A DNA stretch of 64,000 nt from Anoplopoma fimbria. Lineage: Eukaryota; Chordata; Actinopteri; Perciformes; Anoplopomatidae. Shown piece by piece: positions 12,432 through 27,358 of the stretch (position 1 is the first letter of the stretch; each line of letters opens with the position of its first letter). The notes beneath the pieces are model-generated. The model searched no databases and was not told the DNA's origin. It saw only the letters and a list, made by a program, of their open reading frames with translations. Position numbers and translations under genes: made by a program. The stretch lies in the NCBI RefSeq assembly GCF_027596085.1, contig NC_072456.1, positions 22,086,218 to 22,150,217 of the forward strand, given 5' to 3'.

Positions 12432-14251
12432 AAGCCTGCTGTGTTCTTACTGTTTCTTTTTATCTGTGATGCAGAATTCTCCCAACAACATGGCAGGCAT
12501 GAACAATCCTCCCGGCACTCCGCGGGACGACGGCGAGATGGCAGGCAACTTTTTAAACCCATTCCAAAGTGAAAGTGTGAGTACCAACGGAGACAACATA
12601 CTTCTTAAGCTGGGAACAAACTACAAGACTTTACAAAATCCTATTCAATTTTTACAAGGCATATAAAAACACATATTTAAATGACTTGTTTTAGATTACA
12701 GTCATATATTCAGAAAAATTGTTCACTGGTATCCTGATCAAACAGCAGGATCACATTTGGATTTGGACAGTCACAAAAACTGAATATAACTGTTACAATT
12801 GTGATTGCTTCATCTGAGACTTAATCACAGGGAACACAATTTAAAAGCTTTTTAAATGTCCAAGGTGACCTGGGGCTGGTTTCACAAAGATAGACTTTGA
12901 CTAGATCAAACTAATCGTCACACTTCAGATAGACGTCTTAATTCAGCTGATGCACAAAGCTGTCTAATTCTTAAAAGTCTTAGGGCCATGCATAAAAAAG
13001 GAGAGGAGTAGGATTTTTATTTTTAGAAAGTTAAGTTCAGAAAGTTGAAGTGTTGAGAATAAAATTGAAATACTATTCGAGAATAAAGATGAAATATTGA
13101 GAATAAACGTCAAATTTATGTGAAAAAATCGAATAAATGAACTACTAGTATAATACTGAATTATCTATTTTATACTTGGCATTTTGACTTTATTCTTGAA
13201 ATGCAAAATGAAAAATTATTCTTCCTTTCCTTATCTGTGGCCCTATAATATTCTCTAGTAAGTTCTTGACCTTCTTGGCGGACTTCACACTAAAAATAAC
13301 AAGTGTCATCACAGTGCAGACATGTGGTGGAGCTGAGACACTGTGGCTTCTTGTGGAGCTCTTAGCTCAATCCAAGCTTCACTAGCACGTCAGATGTCCT
13401 CACTGCGGTAGATTTCCACTGAGTTCCTCAGATCTGTAAAAACTTTCCCTTCTCATTAGTCGCTGCAAAACAATGCTAACAACCCCAAAATATGAGCCTT
13501 TCTTTTTTTTTTTGTCAGTGGTCAGCAGGCGTCAATGATTGTTACCATGGAAACGTGAGTCTTATTTAAGAGTTAGCCTTCGGGTAGTTCAATTGGTGAT
13601 AGTGTCAAACTTGCATTAAACTAATCTAAAAGCAAATTAAGACTTTCCTAACACTCCAGACCAGTCTAAAAATATCCTTGTGAAACCGGCCCCGGGTTTA
13701 TATCGACATTGAAACCAGGCCTCATGGCTAAATGGAGCCGATAATCACTCCTTTATACTGTGCTCACTTTTCCCAGCTTTACCCAACACACACACACACA
13801 CACACAAAGCACAGCATGCACAAACACAAGCATGGGAACAAACAAACCCCACATCATATGCTTTCTCTGATGCATGAAGAGATTGTCATAGAGTGATAAC
13901 GAGACTGACATTGTGCCACGGTATCTTCACTGTGTTCTGAAATTCCCTAACACCTTCTCCTTGGGCTGGACTCTGCTTTGCTTGCTGCTGGTATACTGCC
14001 TTAGAGAGGGTTAATGGTTATGTGTCATGCTGCAAGAGGCCGTTGAAGTGGACATGGCGTTTAGTTTAGTTTAGTTTAGTTTAGTTTAGTTTAGTTTAGT
14101 TTAGTTTAGTTTAGTTTAGTTTAGTTGTATTGCTTTCATCTTGAACTGGGTAGGATAATAAGTTTAATATAGAGTTGGCTTATCTTTTCTCCCCTCCCTC
14201 TCTTTTTTTCTCTCTTTACAGTATTCACCCAACATGACGATGAGTGTGTGA
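3624..14251 (+). CDS. ssbp4: Single-stranded DNA-binding protein family, 3' part (SSBP4-like; SSBP2/3/4 family), 12 exons
   Basis: SSBP2/3/4 proteins are nuclear co-regulators that bind and stabilise LDB1 in LIM-homeodomain complexes. Coding exons, all with AG/GT borders and compatible phases: 3624-3707, 6212-6338, 6488-6555, 7756-7820, 8899-8944, 9048-9083, 9221-9275, 10772-10842, 11808-11886, 12321-12349, 12475-12576, 14222-14251 (stop TGA). They give 263 codons of the Pro/Gly/Met-rich C-terminal region. Diagnostic stretches are [61 protein letters not shown] and the C-terminal YSPNMTMSV, all matching vertebrate SSBP proteins. The first about 115-120 residues (LUFS/LisH, LDB-binding) are not found here and must lie upstream. 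SSBP3 and SSBP4 are hard to separate by this tail; I chose SSBP4 because fkbp8 and ell are neighbours, as on human 19p13.11. The gene identity is certain at family level. Confidence 0.93.
3708..6211 (+). other. ssbp4 intron with a dispersed teleost repeat
   Basis: This is a 2.5-kb intron between the [10 protein letters not shown] exon and the PFMSPRY exon. The left half is unique-looking, with small CA/GT-rich patches. From about 5255 it carries a dispersed repeat that is listed separately. No gene was found on either strand. Confidence 0.7.
5255..5900. repeat. Dispersed repeat of common teleost type (class unassigned)
   Basis: The start (ccttatttaaccagctaaaa, then aatctcttttgcgaaggaaa and gccaagaaggcagcaaa) matches, from memory, a repeat scattered through many fish genomes. 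Boundaries are approximate and no intact reading frame remains. I cannot assign it to a transposon class without a repeat library. Confidence 0.5.
6556..7755 (+). other. ssbp4 intron with (CT)n microsatellites
   Basis: This intron holds (CT)n tracts at 7191-7235 and 7390-7418 and a short CA tract near 7447. The reading frames over these tracts are low-complexity artefacts. No other feature is seen. Confidence 0.8.
8165..8545. repeat. Dispersed repeat of common teleost type (stepwise 'tacttaagta' type)
   Basis: The segment has cagaggtggatatagtacac at the left and gtactcaagtacagtacttc at the right, with aagtggagtaaaagtacca inside. This resembles, from memory, a very common fish repeat that starts GGTGGAAAGTAACTAAGTAC. 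It lies in the intron between the 7756 and 8899 exons. The class is not assigned, and it is diverged with no coding capacity. Confidence 0.55.
9276..10771 (+). other. ssbp4 intron with (CA)n tract
   Basis: The 1.5-kb intron carries a 63-bp (CA)n tract at 9933-9995. Two long reading frames cross the tract and are explained by it. Nothing else is recognised. Confidence 0.8.
9933..9995. repeat. (CA)n microsatellite
   Basis: An uninterrupted CA tract within the ssbp4 intron. Confidence 0.95.
10879..11706. mobile_element. Inverted-repeat element, probable non-autonomous DNA transposon
   Basis: The ends are inverted: TTAAAGGTACAGTGTGT at 10879 faces AACACACTTTCCCTTTAA ending at 11706. Sub-terminal segments are also inverted: a left block with GAGCTCAAGAG followed by GGAAGTGAAAATCC mirrors a right block with TTTCACTTCCGGGTCC followed by TTTTGAGCTC. 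The termini resemble a common fish repeat starting TTAAAGG(T/G)CAGTGTGTAGGAT. No transposase is encoded. It sits inside the ssbp4 intron between the exons at 10772 and 11808, ending about 100 bp before the latter. Confidence 0.65.
12375..12429 (+). repeat. (CTGT)n tetranucleotide repeat filling a short ssbp4 intron
   Basis: A 55-bp TCTG/CTGT tract occupies nearly half of the 125-bp intron 12350-12474. It lies 26 bp after the donor and 45 bp before the acceptor, so length changes here alter a very short intron. Confidence 0.95.
12870..13696. mobile_element. Inverted-repeat element, probable non-autonomous DNA transposon
   Basis: The left end (ctggggctggtttcacaaag near 12870) is the inverted counterpart of the right end (ccttgtgaaaccggccccgg near 13676-13695). 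The sub-terminal segments with gtctaa/ttagac motifs are also inverted. The body has no coding capacity and is AT-rich. It lies in the last ssbp4 intron. The family is not assigned, and boundaries are good to about 10 bp. Confidence 0.6.
14060..14125 (+). repeat. (TTTAG)n pentanucleotide repeat, about 13 units
   Basis: An uninterrupted TTTAG tract about 95 bp before the final ssbp4 exon. Confidence 0.95.
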
Positions 14252-17200
14252 TTTTTTATTTTATTTTATCTTTTATTTTATTTTATTTCCTTTTCATCTC
14301 CCCCTTATCCCAATCTCCCCCTCCCATCCATCCCGGTGCGTCTTGCATTACCCTCCTCTCACCCCTTCCTACCTCCTCCTCCTCGTGGACGGTGTGTTGT
14401 GCCACACAGCCCCTGGGGATGCACCTGGAAAGCAGGACTCCCCTCAAGGCCCCCCATCCCAACGCCTGTAAAATGGGTTTAAGAACATGAAAAGACCTCC
14501 AAGCAACGGGAAGGGTCTCTTCGCAGCTTCTTCTTCGCCTGCCGGGGCCTCGACACGTGGCCCCTAGGACAGTAAGAGCCCGAAACTGCTCCAAGCCTGT
14601 CTCTCCCAAAACCGAAAAAAAACCTGCCCTCATGGGTGGCATTCAAACCCAAACAAGATGCCCCGCTGCATCCGCCACCACTCCATCATATCACGCCGAT
14701 CATATCTTATGAGGGCGCGCAGTTGTTGACTGATATGGGACGAATACCCTCATTCAAAAAACTCCTGTGTCAGGAATGATTTAAAAAAATAAAAAATAAA
14801 AAAAGAACTGATAATGTTATTCTAGGGCAAGAATTAAATGTTTGTATTTTTTGGTTGTTGATGGTAATATTATTGTTATAATTTTCATAATTGATATTAT
14901 TCTACTAATGTAGTTATGATTTCCTGTAAAGGGCACATTTTATCTCAGCAGCAGCATCAACAATGACAGAATAAGCACACACTCGGAAAAATGCACAATG
15001 ATTTTCTGTTTACATGATTTTAGGTTTCTTGTTTGTCTTGTTTCTTTTCTTTGTCGCGGTCTTTCTCACATACCTCTCCTTAAAACTTCTTCTGGGCTCG
15101 TAATGAGTCTTTGCCATTTTAATGTTTGTGGCCCATTCGTATACATTTTCAAAGTAAGAGTTGTCGGGATAATTGGCTTTTTCATCTAATAGTTTACTAT
15201 CTCGGCTAAAACCATCCATGCAGTTAAAACAGAGGCTTTCTCAGAGCGCTGCTGTTTTCTGGTACAAAGCGTCTGCTGATGCACCTTTAAGATCGTATGT
15301 CCAGCGACCTTGTCTTAATAAGCATCCCTTCTATCAGTTTTTCTATGTTTTAATGCATGGGAATGGCTCTGAGGTGCCACTTCTCATTCAATAATAAGCA
15401 GAGAAAGAGAGCATCTCTTCCATGGATTTGGTCTTGTCTGTAAATACAACATATTTAGCTTGTATTGTGGTTGTTTTTATTATTTGTTATTTACAAATTG
15501 TCTGTTGTTCCTTCACCTTCCATCACCTTGTTTTGACTTCAACCTCACTGTGGACTCCCAAGCGGCACTGTTTTCCTCCCAGGGTTCATTCTGGTCTCTC
15601 GACCAATGTCTCCTTTTTTTTTGGAATGGGAGATATTGTGGGACCTCAGATACACTCATGAAGCCGGCTTTCTTGCTTGGAGTTTTGGGGGTGAACTCAC
15701 AGGTCCTGTATGATCCACTCTCTCCACCCAGACAAGACGGGCTAAATAACTGTCTCCTTGGAGCTCCCAATCGACCAGTTCCCTCAGCGAGCCTCGTGGG
15801 TACTGGGATAATGGATCCAGAGTACTGGGAGGCTGTAGCAGCGCTGACGATGGGAGCAGAGTGATGCACCTTGGGGTTAACCGACCACGCAGCCACATCG
15901 GTCTAAAGACGAGGAACAATAACGGGACTCTTTTGTAATGGATTTATTTCCATTTCTTTTCTGGATTGTTTTCAGCAGATCATTTTTATTTGAAATGTAT
16001 TCAACTGAGAAAATGAAAGCCCGTAGAATCTGCACACAAAGAAAAGCATAGTTACATATTACGCTATTTAATTATTTTTTCTTTATGTATGTCATGTGCT
16101 CTTGGCCTGATCAACTCTCTGTCACTGTTTTCAAAGGGATACATTATCTCTCACTGCATCACACTGCGGCAATAACGTCATGGCTGCGTTCAAACCAACA
16201 ATAACTAAACAACCATTGTAGCCTCTGTGGGTGATGGTGACATACTCTTTCATTTTCTGATATCAATGTGAACAGATATTACCCAGAGTTCAACAGGGAC
16301 AGCTCCAGGATTTGGCTAGCGGTGGCCTGGGAAACACTCTCCACGTGTAGTGACACACTCCTCCCTTCTTTCCTCCAGTCCCATCCCTCACCCTCTCCTA
16401 AAGCGTCTCCCCTCCCTTCTCTTTAATTTCCTTTTTTGTATATACTGTATAATGCATTTTGATATCATTGACATGTTTTGATATGTCAGTCACTACCAAT
16501 GAATACAGCTGAAAGTAAATTATAAATAAAACTGTCCATGTTTTTTTCATAGAGAAAGGATGCGCTGACTATTTGGCTCGTGTGGCTAAATTTCCATAAA
16601 AATGTATAGAATACAGTAACACAATAAATGCAGACTGTATGCTAAAGACTTGTATGGTGGGGAGGAAAGGACAGAGAGAGGACAGGAAAGAGAGAAGCAG
16701 ACAAGCTGTGGCGTCCTCACTCTGCCCTCGTCTCCTTTTGTTTCAGTTAAATGTTACTATTGGCTTTGAATAATCATTTGAATCATTTTTTCCAAAGGGC
16801 ATCTTCTCACACAAAAAAAACATGTGACCTCTTATTGCAGTTTTTAATATGAAGGATTTTTATCAATTTAAGAAAGCTTTTAAAAAGGTAAAAATACTTA
16901 AGAGAACCTCATTTTAAATTAATACTAGATCAAAAAGTAACTGTGTCCTTTGCTATTCGCTCCTGTTATAGCGTTGTATAGATCGAAGCTCTCTCACTGA
17001 TCCTCTCTCAGTCCTCTGTGTATATCGATCGTTGGCCATCTCTGTACTTCTATTGTGATGTATAATACTGTACCATTAGGAAGAGTTGCTGGTTGGGCGG
17101 GGTGGTAATGTCGAGTCGGGGAGGGGTGGGGATTCAAGGGAAGAGGATATTAATGATTCTCCTGAACCATTCATGGTCCTTTCTGATGACACGGCAGTAT

Positions 17201-17425
17201 TCGATATGAAGCAGTCTGTCTCTTGGGTTTGCTTTGTATTTTCATGGTAGGATAGTTCAGAATCTTGTCTTAGGGACTTAGGTGTCTTGTGTAGGTAATA
17301 AAGATGTTCTTTGTATGTTTCTTTATATTGTAAAGTTTCTTTAGACTGAAAGAAAAACAGATAATTTGCTTATCAAAAAAGAAACAATGCATCAATAATA
17401 AATGTCATTTGATTTTTCCTTGCTG
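14252..17425 (+). other. Long 3' UTR of ssbp4 (inferred)
   Basis: The stop codon ends at 14251 and is followed at once by a T-rich (TTTTA)-type tract to about 14290. No further exon or gene is seen until fkbp8. Candidate poly(A) signals AATAAA occur at 16525, 16623, 17297 and 17397. The last is followed by T-rich sequence and is the likely distal end. Reading frames in this block (e.g. 15422-15919 on both strands) overlap one another and lack domain features. Confidence 0.55.
17397..17402 (+). terminator. Candidate distal polyadenylation signal of ssbp4
   Basis: AATAAA is followed by T-rich sequence, about 1 kb before fkbp8. AATAAA hexamers at 16525, 16623 and 17297 are alternative sites. 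Confidence 0.45.
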
Positions 17426-17862
17426 TTTGAATCACTTACTCTGAGCTCTCATTTAGCTTTCAACCGTTGTGCAGTACAAGAAGAGGAGTTATATACAGTG
17501 TAGGAAAATATCAAGTAAACATTTTTTGTTATATTTATTTAACATGTTAACATGTCGTTAAAATTTGTTAGTTAAATAACTTGGTATTTTCTTATTTTTT
17601 ATTAGTTAGGATGAAATAAAATCTAATTACTTTTCAAATTAATTATTAAATATACACACTTTATATTAACTTAAAAGGACTTAATGCACCTTAACTGATA
17701 TAAAGGTCCCCCGGTTTAGTTTTAACTGCTCTCTTATATGCAATTTTAGCCTTAACCTGTGCGTACACCTTTCAAAAAAGATTGATTATTTTGAATTTGC
17801 ACACAGCGTATAACAGCTTCAATTAAGCAAGAAACCAGATAATTATTAAGTCCTGCTGTGTA

Positions 17863-18117
17863 CAGTACCAGTCAAACGTTTGGACACACCTTCTCATTCA
17901 ATGGTTTTTCTTTATTTTTAGTTTTTTATTTGTTTTTCTTTATTTTTATTTTTTTCTACATTGTAGATTAATATTGAAGACATCCAAACTATGAAGGAAC
18001 ACATATGGAATTATGTGGTAAACAAACAAATGCTCAACAAACCAGAATATGTTTTATATTTTAGATTCTTCAAAGTAGTTGAATGAGAAGGTGTGTCCAA
18101 ACTTTTGACTGGTACTG
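17863..18117. mobile_element. Tc1/mariner-type MITE, copy 1 (complete)
   Basis: A 255-bp element flanked by TA on both sides. Long inverted termini: CAGTACCAGTCAAACGTTTG at the left and the mirror AAACTTTTGACTGGTACTG at the right, continuing through ACACACCTTCTCATTCAA. The internal core (ATTGAAGACATCCAAACTAT onward) is almost identical in the copies near 24.7 kb and 39.2 kb. No coding capacity. It lies between ssbp4 and fkbp8, about 0.45 kb upstream of the fkbp8 5' exon. Confidence 0.9.
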
Positions 18118-18439
18118 TACTTATTAGAAATGACCTAATAAAACATTATATGTTTGTCCTATTTCTGAATTATAAATAGAAAAACATAAATCTGCAGTGG
18201 ATATACAGTAGTCACAGTCAGTCAAATAAGGTTACATTTTGAATGATATGCTTTAGATGTGAGATAAGTACAGAAGTGGACACATTTGTCATTATTAAAA
18301 ACAATAACTGCAGTCCTCGGTATGCACATGAGGTTAAACATTAATATGCATAAAAAGAGGCCCAATAGAAGTACAGGAGCTCAAGGTTAACAGGAAGCAG
18401 TTTGCTGGGGATGAGCTAGAGCCTGCGTCGAAGTCAGTT

Positions 18440-18579
18440 TGACGTTGTATTCACACGCACATACGGGTTCCAACGGGTCTCTTGCTACCCAACCGCAAAC
18501 TGACTTCACCATTGTAAAGTGGAGGAGAGACAGACCAGGACCAAAACAAGGCTGAGCACAGCTAAGCTAGCTCTTTAAG
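18440..18579 (+). promoter_or_regulatory. fkbp8 5' untranslated first exon / promoter region (inferred)
   Basis: A good donor (CTTTAAG|GTAAGCTG) closes an exon at 18579. The coding exon starts with acceptor ccctccacag and a 10-nt leader before the ATG at 18931. An upstream non-coding exon ending at 18579 is the simplest fit. The transcription start cannot be fixed from sequence, and I see no clear TATA box. Confidence 0.45.
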
Positions 18580-18930
18580 GTAAGCTGTAGCTTGTTCTGC
18601 TGAAAGAGTTCCTCACATATGAAGCTCTGAATGAAGCCCAAGTAAGCAGTGGTTCATTGCAAGACAAGATAAAAACCCGTCTGCCAACATTAGCTAGCTT
18701 ATGCTACATAGCTAGTAGCGATATGACAGCTAATGCTAGTTTGCTATTCGGCTAATGTGTGTTAGCATTAGCCTGCAGAAGAAGGGATAAGTTGTCAGCA
18801 ACTTCTGGACACGTGTTGCTAGCTTGGCTACTGCTAATCAACACATGATGAGTGTTGTAGCAAAACAGTCAACAGGTGAGTTTTAATTGTTTATATTGTT
18901 TTTGTGTTTTCCCTCCACAGGTTTCTACCA

Positions 18931-25071
<6,141 letters not shown>

Positions 25072-25250
25072 ACCAAGCCTGTGATGAGCTTGACCGAGCC
25101 CCTTTAATGTGAGCCTCAACACGGAAGCACATCTGGCAGTGCCTTCTGACCTTTGGTCAAAGGGGGGGGTGGGGAGAGATTTGTCGGTCCGTTGCCTCGT
25201 CACTGTAACTCACCTTTCTCTGCTATGTTTGAGAACTATATTTGACAAAT

Positions 25251-25256
25251 AATAAA
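25251..25256 (+). terminator. Candidate polyadenylation signal of fkbp8
   Basis: AATAAA lies 180 bp after the stop, in an A-rich context (caaataataaaacataaata). This gives a short 3' UTR. Other AATAAA hexamers follow further downstream (e.g. near 26537), so longer forms are possible. Confidence 0.55.
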
Positions 25257-27300
25257 ACATAAATATTTGCATATGGGAGCTGTATCTCCAACATTATAAA
25301 TGTGTAGGTTTATGCATAACCGTCATGTTGCCAGACAATGTTCTTTTCTTTTTTTTGCTGCCATTGTTTTAGTCCTTGGTAGTTAAAGTTGAAATGTATT
25401 TGAGCATCGAAATGTAAAATAATTTACCATAGATTCAGATATGAGCTATTTATGAATATTTTTTCCATTAAGAATAGCTATTGTGATACGGCCCTTTTGT
25501 TATGCTATAGTTTTAAAGCTTCAGATTGTGCAGCTTAATTAATAATTCCTATCCAAAAGAGAATATGTGATTTCAGTTTGTTTTAATTATGGTACAATGT
25601 TTCATGTATGATCAATGATGTAATGCAGATGCTTTATATTTTTTGAAGTCCACAGTTTGGCAAAGTATCTGGCTTGTGTGCTAGCGCTCACACCCTTTCT
25701 ATACTCTAATCATACTCTACTCAAGTGGACAGAAAAATACAAACACCTGTACAGCAATGCCAAGCAACAGTCTGTTGTGGAAGATGTTTGTGTGCTGAGT
25801 CAGTTCTATGGTACGTAGTCTGGCTGGAGTTTTTTTAAAATCCTAATATTTATATGATTGTCGAGGAGCAAACAATATACAAAACCTCACTAAATACGGA
25901 AGTTAAATAAAATACAGCAAACTGTTGCCTCACAAAGTACCATGGAATTGAATCAACCTCTAACTGACACTTTCAACAGCAACAAACAGAAATAATAAGA
26001 TGAATCTTCTTGGTCACTATGTATACTTAAATTTAAGCTGAAGTAGATGTACTATACTTTCATTTCAATATGTGTTAAATTACGAATTCCTTGTTTATAG
26101 AGGTGCACTTATAACATTTATAACAAAAACAGAGAATGGTACCTAGTTTCTCAGTGATGTGGCTACGAATAATGCTGAAGGAGAGTTTATTTTTATTATT
26201 CGATTCCAGTCATTTATACCTCACTTTTTGACGATTAAGACCAAATGTTGAAGGCTGACGCTTCATGAACAATGTGTGTGTGGGGGGGTTTGTTTGTTTT
26301 TTCGGCCCCTTCCTGTTTTGCCTGTGAAGTTTTTCTGGAAATTATGTTTCTTTGGTTGTTTATTCCACTGTTCTATCGTTGTTTTCTTACCTACAGTTTT
26401 TGAATATGTTGCTTTTTCAGGGTAGATGGTAGTCCTACAGAGCCAAAAGTTGCTTAATCCAAACAGTTGGTGACAAATGAAGCGGTCGAGAGAGTTCACA
26501 GCATTCCCTGTATTTGTTAATTTTATATTCATCACAATAAAAAATGTGTCTGTCACGGTGCCACAGTTTATTTTTGTCCTTTTTTTGTTTTCAAGGTAAG
26601 TATCAGTGCCAAGGTATCCAGTGATTTTTAACTATTTTCAGTTCTGGACTGACTTCATGAAGTGATCCTGGTCCACTATGATAAGAGGGTTATCTGTGGC
26701 ATTTATGCTTTATTAATTAAACTGCCTTTTGGAAAATTGAGAAATATAAATGTAGATAAGTAACAGCTCACACATCTTCCAGTAAAATCTTATTACATCT
26801 TATTTGTACAGATATTAAACAATCCTCTTGTCAAGATATCAAATATTCACTCTAATTATATCTGTTTACATCTGGACATTCCCAAATTGTCTGGATATTC
26901 CCAAAGCTGTTTTGTTTTTTTCTTCAGAAATTGACGTTTCTCTGACGCAATCAGATGACCTATCGTTTCCCACTTCCTACGCATAACTGATGTCAGTGCC
27001 TAATGTTAAATTATGTTAAAAGTTACACATTATCGTCACCCATTAATCACTATAACATATAATTAAAGAGAACCACGGACACAAAATGAGGCGTTGTTTT
27101 CATATCTAGATGTAAAAGTCGACGTATTGCTAGAACAATAGTTTATATCTCTATAATATTGCTTTATAATATACATATATGTGCTGTGTGAGTGTTTAGT
27201 TGTGTTCCACATGTGACTAAATAGGGCTTCGTTGCTGCTTTTAGTGACTTCATCATCTGTGACCGGTCATTGAATATTCATTGAAAAGCAACGGGAGTTC
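25257..27300. other. Intergenic region between fkbp8 and ell
   Basis: About 2 kb, AT-rich, with no reading frame of interest on either strand. It contains repeat copy B (25875-26285). The last 60 bp before ell become GC/CpG-rich. Confidence 0.75.
25875..26285 (+). repeat. Diverged repeat copy B (paired with 23025-23420)
   Basis: It carries the same ordered blocks as copy A in the same orientation (gttaaataaaata, aaagtaccat, tagaggtgcacttata, cgaataatgctgaaggagag, attaagaccaaatgttga). It lies about 0.8 kb beyond the fkbp8 stop and 2.85 kb from copy A. Confidence 0.7.
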
Positions 27301-27347
27301 TCGCTTTACGACAGAGTGCGTCCGTGCGCGTGGTGGGAACGGTAGCA

Positions 27348-27358
27348 AAGATGGCGGC
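27348..27358 (+). promoter_or_regulatory. YY1-type motif overlapping the ell start codon
   Basis: AAGATGGCGGC spans the initiator ATG. It matches the well-known YY1 consensus seen at the start codon of many housekeeping genes and is also a good Kozak context. The surrounding exon 1 is CpG-rich, with no TATA box, which suggests a CpG-type promoter. Binding is inferred only. Confidence 0.5.

Noticed and set aside
14060..14125. TTTAG array as an interstitial telomere-like repeat
   Set aside because: Vertebrate telomeres are TTAGGG; a TTTAG pentamer is an ordinary simple repeat.
15422..15919. Overlapping frames of 79-134 codons on both strands
   Set aside because: They lie in the ssbp4 3' UTR, overlap each other on opposite strands, have no domains and no splice context.
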